A stretch of DNA of 64,000 nucleotides from Flectonema sp. DT1601 (GCA_964019425.1 OZ025820.1:496001-560000); one strand, 5' to 3'; positions 1-11,230 are shown, counted from the first letter of the stretch. Program-made: numbers and translations. The notes: generated from the sequence alone by a model not told the origin.

Positions 1-954
1 AAGGTCGTCTGAAGTACTACTCGTCCAAAAAGGATGATCAACTAAGTCACTTATAGTTGCTCTTTTATCTGGATTTCGTTGTAAGCACGACGTTAGCATA
101 TCATGACAGCTTTCACTGCATGATGGGTGTTTTGGTGTGATGTTAGTTTGTACCATTTTGAGCATAAATTCCAACGCATTTTCATAACACACAACTCCTA
201 TCCATGGGCTTTCACCTAACATGAGTTCACAAATTGATGTTCCCATTGCCCAAGTGTCTGCCTTAAAACCATGAATTCCCTTTATAGCTTCTGGTGCTGT
301 GTAGGCTGGAGTTCCTACGAATTGACCGTCACTGCAAGAACCTGAATCTAAGATTGTTGATGTTCCAAAGTCTGAAACCTTTACAATTCCACCAGTGGTT
401 ACTAAGAGATTAGCTGGTTTAATATCTCTGTGTACTATCTGTTGCTTGTGTAAGTAATCAAGTCCTTTGACTACTTGACGAAAATAGTTTTTTATTACAT
501 TCTCACACAACTTACCGAACTGCTCCATAATATTAAGAAGAGAACCACCATCTACAAGGTCCAGGTATACGACTAGCTTGCCGCCGTTATTTGCGTAGTC
601 TCGATACCGAACGATGTTAATGTGAGATAGTTTTTGTAGCATGTCGAATTCTCTTTTTAATTCCTTGAAATCACCCTGTACTTCTTTTATAGCTACGAAT
701 TCTCCAGTCAAATTGTCGATGCCTTGATAAACCGTGCCACTGGCGCCTACTCCGATCTTCTTTCCTTTTTTGTATCGACCCCTTGATTTGACCCTTCCGC
801 CTCCACGAATCCGACGAGCAAACGTAGATCCTCTCCTTCCTCCTAACGTCACTGAAAGAGGGCTGAGTTGTGATGTTTCTCCTACTCGAAGACAACCTTT
901 CGTAGAAGGGTTCTCCAGTGGCGTTAAAGGTCCCACTACTTTGCCATAAGTCAT
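1..954 (-). CDS. Protein kinase, STE11/MAP3K-like (C-terminus off the left edge)
   Basis: Reading the minus strand from the ATG at 954-952 gives 318 uninterrupted codons that run off the window, so the C-terminus is missing. All kinase landmarks are visible: glycine loop GVGASGTVYQG (about residues 68-78), the VAIK lysine near 90, HRDIKPANLL (175-184), DFG (195-197) and the activation-segment end GTPAYTAPE (214-222). The ANLL/DFGTS/GTPAYTAPE combination is typical of STE-group MAP3K or NPK1/Cdc15-like Ser/Thr kinases. The first 60 residues are basic and low-complexity, with no recognised domain. No intron is needed. Kinase activity is well supported; the exact subfamily and substrates are inference. 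It is the leftmost of four minus-strand genes. Confidence 0.93.
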   Translation of the reverse strand, partial: MTYGKVVGPLTPLENPSTKGCLRVGETSQLSPLSVTLGGRRGSTFARRIRGGGRVKSRGRYKKGKKIGVGASGTVYQGIDNLTGEFVAIKEVQGDFKELKREFDMLQKLSHINIVRYRDYANNGGKLVVYLDLVDGGSLLNIMEQFGKLCENVIKNYFRQVVKGLDYLHKQQIVHRDIKPANLLVTTGGIVKVSDFGTSTILDSGSCSDGQFVGTPAYTAPEAIKGIHGFKADTWAMGTSICELMLGESPWIGVVCYENALEFMLKMVQTNITPKHPSCSESCHDMLTSCLQRNPDKRATISDLVDHPFWTSSTSDDL

Positions 955-1419
955 ATTACTTCCCTTTTATGTCTTATTATCGCGTTACTTGAAAACCAGT
1001 GCTGACTGATTCCCTGTAAAGGTGGGGAGGAAACTATGAAATTCAATATTTTCACATCTCAGATACATTCTGTAAGAGCAACGCCTTGTCTCTGGGTCTT
1101 GCTTAGGTCGTTTGTATCTCAAATTGAGAAAGGAGAGTATTAAACAAACCCAACAACATGATGCACATATTCTCACACGAACAGAGACTGGGGAAATTGG
1201 AAGGGATGCGAAAATAGATAACTTGATAAGGAAGGATAGATCAGGCGTGGTTGCTCACCTGTAGCTAAGAAAAGAACAAGACACTATCCAGCAACGGGTG
1301 ATGTGTGCGGTGATATGTACGTGAGGTGAGGTGGTAGCGGTGGTAATTTCATTGCTTCCTCTCACATGATAGGAGAAGGACAGCAAAACACAAAATGAGT
1401 GACCCACTTCATGTGCTAC

Positions 1420-1758
1420 TTATTTACTCTTTTTAATACCTCCAGAAGTGAGTGGTCCCTTCTTACCGGATGCCTGTTTGTGTTTGTTATAAAACTAATT
1501 ACACATCACATCATCAACGTTGTAATATATTTTAATGAAGACACACCTTTGAGGCAGCTGCCTGAAGGGCTTTCTTCTCATCCTGTTGCTTCTTTCTGAA
1601 GGCAACATCATCATCATCCATGTCGTGGTTAGACTTCTTCGCCTGTGGTTATATTTGTTACGCTTGACTTGAAGTTCTGAAATTAAAAACTTAGAAACTA
1701 ATGTACAAACCTTCTTTCCGGTAAGAGCGGTACTCTTTCCACCAGCCTTGGAAGACAT
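1420..1758 (-). CDS. TMA7: TMA7-like translation machinery-associated protein, three exons
   Basis: This is a spliced small gene. Exon 1 is 1758-1711 (MSSKAGGKSTALTGKK), exon 2 is 1642-1547 (starts AKKSNHDMDDDDVAF) and exon 3 is 1473-1420 (ASGKKGPLTSGGIKKSK, then TAA). The introns are 1710-1643 (68 nt, GTTTGT...ACAG) and 1546-1474 (73 nt, GTGTGT...ACAG), both phase 0. The resulting 65-residue protein has the TMA7 family layout and length (about 64 aa): GGK near the start, an acidic-then-KKQ-rich helix in the middle, and the conserved KGPL..GGIKKS end. The family associates with ribosomes in yeast. Unspliced, it appears only as a meaningless 87-residue frame, so it is easily missed. Confidence 0.9.
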
Positions 1759-1992
1759 GTTCTTGAGTTTGGTTGGACAAGCTTTATAAGAATATGAATA
1801 TGTGAAGAAGGATACAAGAATCTCTCAAGGAAACCAATTCATGCTCATTGAATTTGTACTTCTTCCTTGGAAAAAAAAATTTTAACAAATGATTAAGTAC
1901 AACCCAAAAAAAGTTCAACAAACTAAACTAATGCAGAAAGGGTGGGAAGAAACTCGAGAGGCAAATACAAAAAAAAAAAAAAAAAAAAAATG

Positions 1993-2023
<31 letters not shown>

Positions 2024-2825
2024 GAGTGCGTAATGTTCTTCTAGGTAGTTAAATTTAAAACGACACTCTCTCAAGTACCCTCACAAAGATCACTTCCTTT
2101 TTTTTTTTTTTTTTTTCCTTTTTTTTTTTCCCTGTCTGAAAATAATTCAAGCACTAAACAAAACATAGAGTTTAAAAAAAAGAATCGGCACCTCACTAAA
2201 TAATTCTCACACTTTGTTTTTGTTTGTGCGCAACCGAAAAAAAAAAAAAGAGTGTTTTTATTGGAGGAAATGGTTCTTTGTTTTTTTTTTTTTTTATATA
2301 TTTATTTTTCATTATTTCTACAGATTAACAAGTACCACGGCTTGAATAAAATAGACAAGGGGGGTGGGAATAAAAAATTATATGTTTTTTTTATAAAAAG
2401 AAAAATAGTCAGGTCAATGAAAACATTGAAGAATTCATCTCCCAGAACGTTGCAAAAAAGAGTACTAACCGCCTGCTGCGAGTGAGTTACAAGGAAAAAT
2501 ACTATAACAGAACAGATAACAGTATCCTTGCTAAATAAAACCTTTAAAAAAAGACTTGGAGCACATGTTGCTACCAGCCTCTGCTCTGCAACAAAATCTA
2601 AAAAAAAAAAAAAAAAAAAAAAAGCGAATACCAGCTTGAAGGAAGACAGACGAACACAACAGCACCCGGATAACGTAAGCAAGAAAAATAATAATTGTCA
2701 ACAACACACAATCAAAAACATTATAACGTGTACTCAAAACTAGCTAAAATCTAAATAGCACAGAAACTTGAGTTCCACATACTACAGGTGCCACAGATAC
2801 GATAATCAATTATTAAAAAACCTTC

Positions 2826-2859
<34 letters not shown>

Positions 2860-2970
2860 ACTTGGGGTCTTATAATTGAGAAAGCAGAGAGAGAGGACAA
2901 AAAACAAAATTAGCTGGCTGCATTCATATAATTCTCGCTGACACTCAGTCTTTTTATAGGACAGTAAAAA
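1759..2970. other. Intergenic, homopolymer-rich
   Basis: No supported gene. The stretch is dominated by A or T runs (for example about 1970-2023, 2100-2130, 2600-2622 and 2826-2854). The open frames across it are Lys- or Phe-rich artefacts of those runs. Confidence 0.6.
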
Positions 2971-4245
2971 TCACTCAGCGTGCACCTCGTTAACCATATT
3001 TATTTCCAGTCCGTTGCTGTTATTTTCAGCGTTTTTCTTGTTTAAGTATCGACATGTTATGAGGATCCCGATAAATAGAACGAACACAACAGAGATAGCA
3101 ACAACAATAGGAACGATATTCGAATCATCATCCGACGAAGGACTTGCTGGCGGTTCATCTGGTGACCCGGGTGAGGGGGTGGATGGTGCAGCGTGGTTTG
3201 GAATACAATAACTACCAGGTGAAAGGTCGCACAATGTAATCTCAGTTGTGGTCATTGGACGGTACTCCTTAGAACACTTACCAGATGAGTTAGTATTAAC
3301 TTTCCACCCACAGTATTGAGGCTTAATAGGAAGTAAACAATAAGCTGTTTGATTATTAAGATTACACGATGAGAGTTGTAACGCTGTTGCCGATGTGTTG
3401 CTTGCATTTCCACATGCGACAAGACGAGTGCAATTAATTTGCGGAGTGCAATCACCAGACCAGACACGAACAGGTTCCAAGACACTAAGAGAACTACCAG
3501 TATCGAGAGTCATGTTAATATATTCATCACGGCATTCACCAGGTGAAACTGGGACAGATGTCGGAAATGAAACCGGTAGTCCTTGAAATTCAGTCTGTAC
3601 GCTACAATCACTATTATTAGAAACCGTATAGGCCAGCTTACCGACTGTGTCACCAGCTTTCGGAAGGTAACAATTCAGTTTGTAATGATAAGCACTGCTA
3701 GCAGGCTTGTAGCAGTATTCTGCCTGCGGAACTGTTATGTTCGATGTCGCAGCACCGCATTTTGAAGTATTGAAGAATCCATCTTCAAATCCCACATTGG
3801 AGGCCACAAATCCCTCTGTCACAATCTCACCTGAAGGTACAGGAGCAACACTATCTGTCACAATAGAAATATTTTGAATCTCCAAATAAATGGTGACCGT
3901 GGGAAGCACAACAATCTCCTTACATGTCCCTGATACCAAATCGGCTGTAAGTTGTGGACTATTATCACACTTAGTGTCGCTGAGAAGAGGAATAAAAACA
4001 TCCACAGTCGCATTGGTCATATTTGAAATCGTTATCCTTAAGTAAATCTTCTGAATTCCGGATGGTAACCTTCCTTGAAAAGCACCAGCGTTACTAATTT
4101 GAGAGCATTCGGAATCCTCAAACTCTAACAGCAAGCTGTTACCCTGGCTGCAAGAGGTTCCGGAAAAGACTACTTCTGCCTGGTGCTTTTCACTGGTGCA
4201 TCCAATTGCGAATGAAAGCAACACTATTCCAAATAAAACGTGCAT
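2971..4245 (-). CDS. Putative type I membrane glycoprotein, cysteine-rich ectodomain
   Basis: The protein is 424 residues from the ATG at 4245. A longer in-frame start 26 codons upstream would only add a Phe-rich stretch read from the pyrimidine tract. That tract ends in ACAG and then CAAG just before the chosen start, which looks like a splice acceptor. Residues 1-18 (MHVLFGIVLLSFAIGCTS) form a signal peptide. The ectodomain has many cysteines and N-x-S/T sites, then a Pro/Ser-rich stalk (PSTPSPGSPDEPPASPSS), one membrane segment (about 373-396, IVPIVVAISVVFVLFIGILI) and a short tail of about 27 residues. The layout predicts a surface protein. I recognise no family, so its function is unknown. 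Confidence 0.75.
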   Translation of the reverse strand: MHVLFGIVLLSFAIGCTSEKHQAEVVFSGTSCSQGNSLLLEFEDSECSQISNAGAFQGRLPSGIQKIYLRITISNMTNATVDVFIPLLSDTKCDNSPQLTADLVSGTCKEIVVLPTVTIYLEIQNISIVTDSVAPVPSGEIVTEGFVASNVGFEDGFFNTSKCGAATSNITVPQAEYCYKPASSAYHYKLNCYLPKAGDTVGKLAYTVSNNSDCSVQTEFQGLPVSFPTSVPVSPGECRDEYINMTLDTGSSLSVLEPVRVWSGDCTPQINCTRLVACGNASNTSATALQLSSCNLNNQTAYCLLPIKPQYCGWKVNTNSSGKCSKEYRPMTTTEITLCDLSPGSYCIPNHAAPSTPSPGSPDEPPASPSSDDDSNIVPIVVAISVVFVLFIGILITCRYLNKKNAENNSNGLEINMVNEVHAE

Positions 4246-4702
4246 CTTGAAAAAAAATACTGCTGTAAAAAAAAAAAAAGTTTGACATAGTAAGACTCCA
4301 GTCAGTTTTAAAAAAACAAACAAGTTTTTTTGAAAAAGAAAAACCAGTGATCATTGTATGATAGCACTAGTACGGACACCGAGGTACAGATATTCATTCT
4401 AAATGTTTCTAACGAATACCTTCCCTTTCATCTTTTTTTATTTTTTGACAATGCTTCGGTCAGCAATTTCAAATGTATATCATAACTAGGCTCATCAGAG
4501 ATCTAGTATTATTCTATTTCTCATCGGAACACTAAAAAAAAATAGTTAATTGCACTCACTTCACAAGTTTTGCGTATAAACTACTAAGTTTTGGTGAACT
4601 ATAAAATATGATATAATTTGCAGGGTTGTAACTCAGTAACTTTTCGTGTGAGAACATAGCACACCTCAGTAATAATTTGAATCCGATCAAAACAACGTGT
4701 GC
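4246..4702. other. Intergenic
   Basis: AT-rich spacer between the membrane-glycoprotein gene and the carrier gene. It probably carries the 3' UTR of the carrier and the splice acceptor of the glycoprotein gene. No gene seen. Confidence 0.6.
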
Positions 4703-5545
4703 CTACGTTGCATAGACACCTGCCGATTCATATTCCTGCTCTGAGATTGGATGAAAGTAAGGAGTCAAAACGCGAAGAGTCAGATCGTAAGTCGGCAACA
4801 GCGAAGCAGCTACAGGACCAGATCGTAGTAAGGTATAGCCGAAACCTCGGTAGAAACGACGGATACCACCCTCACGGAATAGATGTACAACACAATGTGA
4901 GATTGATGGAAATTTAGTATTACCCGCTCGTTCAGCTTGAATAACTGACTTAACAGCATCCATAGGATATATAAGGGTCCAACCTGTCGTACCTGCAGCT
5001 GCACCGGCAAGCATTCTTTTGTATAGCGGAGTAGACTTTTCATCACCAGAGTGAAGAAGTCTTTTAACTCCGACATATGTCATCATATAAACACCTCGAG
5101 TTGATTCCATGATTGAGTGAAGATGAAATGCTCGATAAAACCCTCGGATACCCTTCGCCCTGTAGATAGCTGAAGCTCGTTCCGAAAGACTTCCCCCTGT
5201 AAGCTGTTGCTGTATTTTCATTCTTTGCTGTGGACATGTAAATGGAGCAATTGATAATCCTCCCGCAGCTCCTGAAGCACAAACCTGCGGTAGCGTTGCG
5301 TTCTCACTGCTCCCTGCCTGCCATCTTACGGAATTTTCGAAAACTCCAAAATTCAAACATTGGATCCCTCCCCCCGTTGCAATTGGCGCTGCGCATCCTT
5401 TAAATAATGAGGTCAGCTTTTGACAATCAGTCTTCACTCCGACCTGCGCTCGGACTTTCATCGTGTCTAAGGGATACCCCACGAATATCCCTATACCACC
5501 GGCTATGGTGCCCGACACGAATCCGAGCGGTGTAAACTCGGACAT
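4703..5545 (-). CDS. Mitochondrial carrier (SLC25) family protein
   Basis: The protein is 280 residues, normal for the family. It has three tandem carrier modules, each with a signature after an odd-numbered helix: PLDTMKVRAQ (about 24-33), a diverged second copy CPQQRMKIQQQ (about 104-114), and YPMDAVKSVIQ (about 197-207). Downstream GIRGFYRAF and GIRRFYRGF segments match the matrix-loop pattern. The general look (GTIAGGIGIFVGYPLDTMKVRAQ at the start, read in two parts) resembles carnitine/acylcarnitine or SLC25A45/47-type amino-acid carriers, but substrate cannot be assigned. The ATG at 5545 is preferred over the one at 5605 because CCGACAG, an acceptor-like site after a pyrimidine-rich run, lies between them, 9 nt before the chosen start. 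Expected location is the mitochondrial inner membrane. Confidence 0.92.
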   Translation of the reverse strand: MSEFTPLGFVSGTIAGGIGIFVGYPLDTMKVRAQVGVKTDCQKLTSLFKGCAAPIATGGGIQCLNFGVFENSVRWQAGSSENATLPQVCASGAAGGLSIAPFTCPQQRMKIQQQLTGGSLSERASAIYRAKGIRGFYRAFHLHSIMESTRGVYMMTYVGVKRLLHSGDEKSTPLYKRMLAGAAAGTTGWTLIYPMDAVKSVIQAERAGNTKFPSISHCVVHLFREGGIRRFYRGFGYTLLRSGPVAASLLPTYDLTLRVLTPYFHPISEQEYESAGVYAT

Positions 5546-7240
5546 TTGATAGCACTGTCGGAATGAAAACATAAAAATATATAAAAAGACAGCTATTTGA
5601 CACACGAGAGAGAACGAAAGTAATAATAATAATAAAGAGGGTATAGAAGTGTACTTAAGAAGGTAAAATAATAATCAGAAACTTGATTGACTATTCAATA
5701 CTTTAAGATACGATCCGAGATGAGTTTAAACTTATTACCATCATATCTGAGAATGGATCCAACAGGTACTGTGACCCATCTAAGTCTGAGAGCCATGGTA
5801 AGTTTACTTCTGTAGTAGTCGAACCATTAGTCGTTCTAAAATAGATAAATTGTATTACTCGTATGCTGGACTTAAACGTTGGTAAACTGTATTAAAATAG
5901 ATTTTACTTGGCAGATTTGCTGATATGCCGTCCAAATTCTGGTGACCTTGTTTGCCTCTGAATTCCGATAGCCTGGCCCTTCTCCCTGACCACACAGATC
6001 TACACAATGCATTGTGGTGATATGACTGTATTCTCAATCTGTATTTCTGAGCTGGTGAAAGTCTTTTTAATCCGGTACCTGAAGGTATTATAAAGTTTTT
6101 TTTCCTGTTTGAAGGAGAATATTATGAGTTGTCGGAATCCGACGATACCAGGCTCAATCCATCACTGGTTTCATTGTTCATTCTTTGTTCATTCAGACTT
6201 TTCCTATTGTTAACACACATGGATCAGAAGGTTTTCCACTACTGCAATAAAGAATTGCCAGAATACGTTTTTTCAACAGAAAACTTAAACAGGGTCCCCG
6301 TTTTTTATGTTTCAAATTTTCCCTCAGGTTTCATTCTTACTATTATTTGACTCAGGGTTTATTCTAGGGAAGTAAGTTAGTTCACTTGGGCAAAGACCCA
6401 AGATTGAACAGGCCAGGATCTAAGACGGTTACTGTTAATCTTTCAGTGGACTATCTCAATCAGAATGCTCTAGGCTAAAGTGATTCATCAATATGATGGC
6501 CACAATTGTGAGGGTTTTTTTCTCAGAAAGTGGAACTTTTATTTAAACCCCATGAGGATGGGAATATGGACCAGCCTAAGAACCGGATGCCTCAATAATA
6601 AGATTAGCATCAATTAAAGATCTGCAAAATGTTCTGAACATATGAAGGTGATTCTCTCAGACTTTCCTACATGTTCTCAGCATCTTCCACTTCAAGTAAA
6701 CGTTCATCAAAAGGTTGTTCTTTCATGAGACTTAGATTCTTCGCGTGCTGCACGTTTAGGTAGTCAATGAAGGCACGTAGCTTTGGGTGTTGAATGGTGA
6801 GTTTTACTATGTTATGGCTTATACTTGCTCCTGTTCTCAACAACGGTAGCTTCTCAAAAGCTGTCCTTGGGTGATCGAAGTGGATCTAGAGGCGTACAGC
6901 TTGCATTCTAATAACATCAATGGGATCACGTACAGCTTGCGTTCTAATAACATCAATGGGATCAGGGTCGTCACTAAACTTCTCTGGATCGTCGGGGCTG
7001 CAAATAGAAATTCTTAGTGGGTGGGTCCTCTTTCCTCGGTAAATTCCGTTGGTAACAAGCCCGCTGCAGAATTGCTCAGTGTTCATGAGACTCTGCTTTG
7101 ATTCTCTCATCTGAAAGTTTGCCAGTAGCAGAACTGCGTTCGACAGTTGGAGATATCCAGTTGATCCTCGGAGGGTGTGGCTACCGTCATAATGATTTCG
7201 TTGAACCATCTTCAAGAGTGTGTGACTCTCATCACTAATT
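5546..7240. other. Edge of the repeat island; no gene supported
   Basis: No supported coding region. At about 6893-6965 a 36-bp unit is repeated twice in tandem (core gcgttctaataacatcaatg). A minus-strand open frame across 6886-7240 gives a peptide I cannot assign. The stretch may hold old element remains. Confidence 0.4.
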
Positions 7241-7243
7241 TTA

Positions 7244-7740
7244 AAATGCGCTAAACTGATTGTTTTTTTTTTTTTTTCAAAATTAAATAAAAAGAATATA
7301 TAAAAAAAAAGAATAAACAATGTTATCATTGTTTTTTTATCGATCGACTATGTCGATCACTTTCTATTTTCCGTCCTGGTCAAGACGCTAAACTGATTGT
7401 TTTTTTTTAAAATAAATAAAAAAGAATATAAAAAATAAACTAAAAAAAGAATAAACAATGTTATCATTGCTTTTTTATCGATCGACTATGTCGTTCACTT
7501 TCTATTTTCCGTCCTGGTCAGGACGCTAAACTGATTGTTTTTTCTTTAAAAAATTAAAAAAAAGAATAAAAAAATAAAAATAAAAAAAATAAAAAAAAAG
7601 AATAAACAATGTTATCATTGTTTTTTTTTTTATCGATCGACTCTGTCGATTAATTCTATTTTCCGTCCTGGTCAAGACGCTAAACTGATTGTTTCCTTTT
7701 TTAAAAAAAAAAAGATTTTAAATATAAAAAAAAGGGAAAA
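7244..7740 (+). repeat. Satellite cluster, 3 units
   Basis: Three copies of the window's main satellite, recognised by the core aataaacaatgttatcattg near 7312, 7451 and 7600. Each core is followed by a T tract, the palindrome-rich atcgatcgac...gtcga, then ttctattttccgtcctggtc and acgctaaactgattg, and finally an A-rich tail. Confidence 0.9.
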
Positions 7741-7745
7741 CCTCT

Positions 7746-8957
7746 AATTCCACGTAAATGTTACTGAAATGTCCGATCTCAACATGAAAGTTTCCGAAAC
7801 GGACAGCTCCACACAAAAAAGTTTCCGAAATGGACAGCAAAAAAAAAAAAAAAAAATTTGTTGGCAAAATGAATTTTTTTTTTTTTTTTTTCTCTGTTGC
7901 CTGCACCCAAAAAAACTTTTCGCTAGTGAACAACTTTTTTTTTCCCGTATAAAATTGCTATGGTAGGTAATTTCATTTCCGCTGTTCAGTAAACGGAAAG
8001 GTTTTTCTTTTGCTATTCACTGAAAGTGATATTCGGATTTTTCGCTGTTCGGTAAGAAAACAAGGTTTTTCTTCGTTCCCAAATACACCGGGATGGGTTG
8101 GTTCTCAATGAGGGAAGGAGTAATTTAAGGTAAAGCAAGTGCTGTAATTACAACTAATACGTGCAGGGCCTGAATCAACCTCTTAGTACTCCTTCAACAG
8201 GCGACATAATAATATATACTAGTAGCTCGCTAATCAAGTGAAAGTCAGTAGCGGAGTAGTTCGGCTGATTGAATCTTTAGAAAAGTGTTCCGTGGGCTAC
8301 TTTCACAGAAACTCCGAAAGGACAGTACTGCGTGGCTCAGTGAGGTGATCTCAGACTTGAGAACACTAAATGGTTTCGCCACTCCACAGCTATTCATGTC
8401 AAGCCCTAGGCCGCTGATCATGTATACTTGGTTTTCGCGCTCTCATACCTCATCTTGGTTGGTACGACGTGTAGCGGAGACTTGTCTCTGCGTAGGTGAC
8501 CCGGCCCTGCACACATACCGAGCTGTATCACTCTTCTAAAGATTCATGATGTTGGATTTCTCTTGTCTCCTATCTGACGCTTGTGATGCACCTCTAGTAT
8601 TTTAATACACTCTGAATTCTCATGGTTGTATGAGCTGACAAGTCGGGACAAGTGTCTCTACCCGAAATTCGTCCATTCCTATACCTGGCTCTGCAACACA
8701 TACCGAGCTATGCCGATCCAGGGGCGCAGTCAGGCCTAGCCCCAGGTCACACAGGTTCGGTGTATTTCACTCATCTCGTCGGATGGCCTTGCCTTAAGTA
8801 GGAAAAAAAAAATTTTTTTGGGAGAAAAAAAAATCCCCATGACTTTGGGCGACCCCGAAATGCAATGGCAGTAAGCTATAAAAAAAAAAAAAACAGCTGT
8901 CCATTTCGGAAACTTTCATGTTGAGATCGGACATTTCAGAAACTTTTTTGTGGAATT
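7746..8957. repeat. Segment bounded by 62-bp inverted repeats
   Basis: Bases 7746-7808 recur as reverse complement at 8894-8957. The shared core includes tgtccgatctcaacatgaaa and gtttccgaaa, with only a few differences. The 1.1 kb between them has no convincing gene. This could be a small non-autonomous TIR element or a fold-back arrangement of an older repeat. No target duplication is evident. Confidence 0.55.
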
Positions 8958-8997
8958 ATAGTTTTTTCCTAAAAAAAAAAAAAAAAAAAAAAAAAAG

Positions 8998-9060
8998 AGC
9001 ATCTCCCTGCTATCCCCATATCCCCACAATAATATTATACCTTTTCATTTTCCCGTTACT
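8998..9060 (+). repeat. Short dispersed repeat following an A tract
   Basis: The block starting gagcatctccctgctatcc and containing cacaataatattatacc recurs at about 10255-10310 and 25858-25915, each time directly after a long A run. It behaves as a fixed neighbour of the satellite tail. Confidence 0.7.
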
Positions 9061-9199
9061 TCCCACCTTTTCGAAACTTCCTTTTCTGGTCTCTTTTTTC
9101 TTTTTTTTTTTTCCTTTTTCATATAACGTTTATTTATTTTTATTTTATTCTTTTTTTTTTTTTTTTTTTTTTTTTCATGTTTGATTATTTCCCCCTTCA

Positions 9200-9530
9200 A
9201 GACATCATATATTCCTGAAGGAAATGTTCGCCGCTCTCCAGGCAGTTCGACTGGCTGCGGTACTGCGGCCGGGTCACGTTCTGGATTTGCGCGTGGATAA
9301 CACGGCGGCAGTGGCTGCTATTAACAAAGGCCACAGCTCCAACTTCATGGGGAACGAGATGTTGTGCGCATTGTATGAGACTGCCGGCGCGGCTGATTTG
9401 CGAGTGAGATGCACCTGGGTCGATACCACTTCTCAACGTGCGGACGAGTACACCCGGGGCACCAAGGCGCCAGGTGGGGGAATCAGCCTTCCTAGTTTAC
9501 CTCAGCAATGTAAATTCTTCGAGTGAAATG
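9200..9530 (+). mobile_element. Retroelement remnant, RNase H-like fragment
   Basis: The plus frame encodes an RNase H-like stretch (LDLRVDNTAAVAAINKGHSS) resembling the RNase H of the tyrosine-recombinase retrotransposon at 16-21.5 kb (LDIRVDNTSVMGAV). Only this piece of the element remains, and it is surrounded by unrelated repeats. It is an old, broken copy of a DIRS/VIPER-type element. Confidence 0.6.
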
Positions 9531-9539
9531 TTCTTTCTC

Positions 9540-9900
9540 TTTCTTTCCGCTTTGCGGTCCCTATGGGTCATGAGCTGCGTTCAACGAAATATAAGGTTAA
9601 TCTGAATGGTTTTTGTACCGACGTAGTCGGAGAAGAAACTATTCAGATTGAAAACCGATTATTTCTTATGGTCATGATTTATTTTCCCCGTGCGACAGGA
9701 TTTTGTCTGCGTTCAACGAAATATAAGGTTAATCTGAATGGTTTTTTTATTTTAACAGGCCCAAAGGGCCGTGCGACAATGACAGATGCTGACCAAGGAA
9801 TAATATTCAAATGAATTTTCGTTTCAAAGAAATGAACAGAATTAAGAGAGAGGCAGAAAAAATAAAATATAATATGAAGAGAGGGAAAACAGCCCTGAAT
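9540..9900 (+). repeat. Dispersed repeat family D
   Basis: It contains two copies of gttcaacgaaatataaggtt, at about 9579 and 9713. Parts recur on the opposite strand at about 26080-26170 and about 44990-45315. The three loci share blocks in the same internal order, so this is a dispersed repeat rather than a chance match. No protein is recognised. Confidence 0.7.
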
Positions 9901-10060
9901 CACTTCCTCCGGAACAATCTCCAGCACCGCCGCCCACTCCAAATCCGAAGCATCCGACCACACAGTCACTTCGGGGTTGTCAGGGACAGCTGAAACCCAG
10001 TCGTTCCGTCGAAGCACATCCAAAACTCCTGCAAGCTCTCGCAATACTGACGGAATTGTT
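9900..10060 (-). mobile_element. Second retroelement RNase H remnant
   Basis: On the minus strand a short stretch reads VTVWSDASDLEWAAVL, the start of an RNase H fold as found in DIRS-like and VIPER-like elements. It lies in opposite orientation to the fragment at 9.2-9.5 kb. It is a broken fossil piece only. Confidence 0.5.
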
Positions 10061-10069
10061 TTTTCTTTA

Positions 10070-10250
10070 AAATAATTAAAAGGATTTAAAAAAAAAAAAA
10101 AAAAAAAAAGAATAAACAATGTTATCATTGTTTTTTTTCTATCGATCGACTATGTCGATTAATTTCTATTTTCCGTCCTGATCGAGACGCTAAACTGATT
10201 GTTTCCTTTTTTTAAATAATAAATAATAAAAAAAAAAAAAAAAAAAAAAA
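10070..10250 (+). repeat. Satellite unit
   Basis: A single copy of the satellite core (aataaacaatgttatcattg near 10110) with its tail block, followed by an A tract and the gagcatctccctgct block. Confidence 0.85.
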
Positions 10251-10348
10251 AAAGAGCATCTCCCTGCTATCCTCATATCCCCACAATAATATTATACCTT
10301 TTCATTTTCTTTTTCCTTTTCTGGTCTTTTTTTTTTTTTTCTTTTTTT

Positions 10349-11230
10349 GGCATTCATTTTCTCTGTTGTTGAATGCTTTGCGCTGGAGCTCCCCACAAAG
10401 CTAAAGTTGCGTGACCCCCTCTCCCTCCCGGTGCCCCAGCAGTCCGCCACACTGACCCAAGCGAAAGCAGCGAAAGCAGCAGAAAATGCTGCTGCCAGGA
10501 AAGTTGCACAAGAAAAAACTGCTCAGCGAAAAGAGGAGGCAAGAAAGGAGAAGGCGGCTGCCAAGAAGGCGAAGGAGGAAGCAAGGGATGCAGCCAGGAA
10601 GAAGGCTGCAGAGGCGAAGAAAAAGAAGGCTGCAGAACCGGCACGCAAGAATCCCAAGAGCAATGACAACAGTTGCTCTTTGGATTTTTTATTTATTTAA
10701 CCAAAAAAATTATCATCAGCTTGGAACCCAATGATTACACTCACTTGTTTCTACCCCAATGAATTACCTCTCATTGTCTCTCAAGCAATATCAATATGGG
10801 TTGTCAGGCTGTCTCCTGGCAGAGATGGGAGGAGTAATGGAAAGACACTACAGAACAGAACAGTGTGAACGAGAATGAGCCCCCTCAGTGATTAAACCCA
10901 CCGCACACGCGATGCGCCGGTCCAAAGTCCGGAACCTCACCACAAGCGATGGTCAGGAAGGGTGATGGGTCACTGGGCACAAGCGATGCCCATTTAGTTG
11001 TCAAAGTGACATGACGTATGGCAAACTGAACAGGTTTGACATCGCACAGCACACCAGCACCAACGGTACCATCTGGATATCACTCACTTTTTTCACTAGA
11101 ATTCACACATTTTCACACATTTTCACGGGATTTCACTACCAAAAAGCAGCAAAAAATTAAGTGAAAAATCGTGAATTTTCGTGTAGCAAAGTGAAAAATC
11201 GTGAACACCTCCACCCTGCCGATCGCCTCA
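10349..11230 (+). mobile_element. 3' part of the unclassified TIR element (copy C)
   Basis: Matches the right-hand portion of the TIR element copies at 26.3-32.3 kb and 32.5-34.8 kb. The plus frame encodes the Lys/Ala/Glu-rich C-terminus (KAAAKKAKEEARDAARKKA). It is followed by the subterminal block with many gtgaaaaatcgtgaa-type repeats and the right terminus cctgccgatcgcctca, ending at 11230. The left part is absent. The DNA immediately to the right is the interior of family R. Confidence 0.75.

Noticed and set aside
8285-8539. An 84-codon plus-strand frame as a gene
   Set aside because: No family resemblance, and it lies within a segment bounded by inverted repeats.
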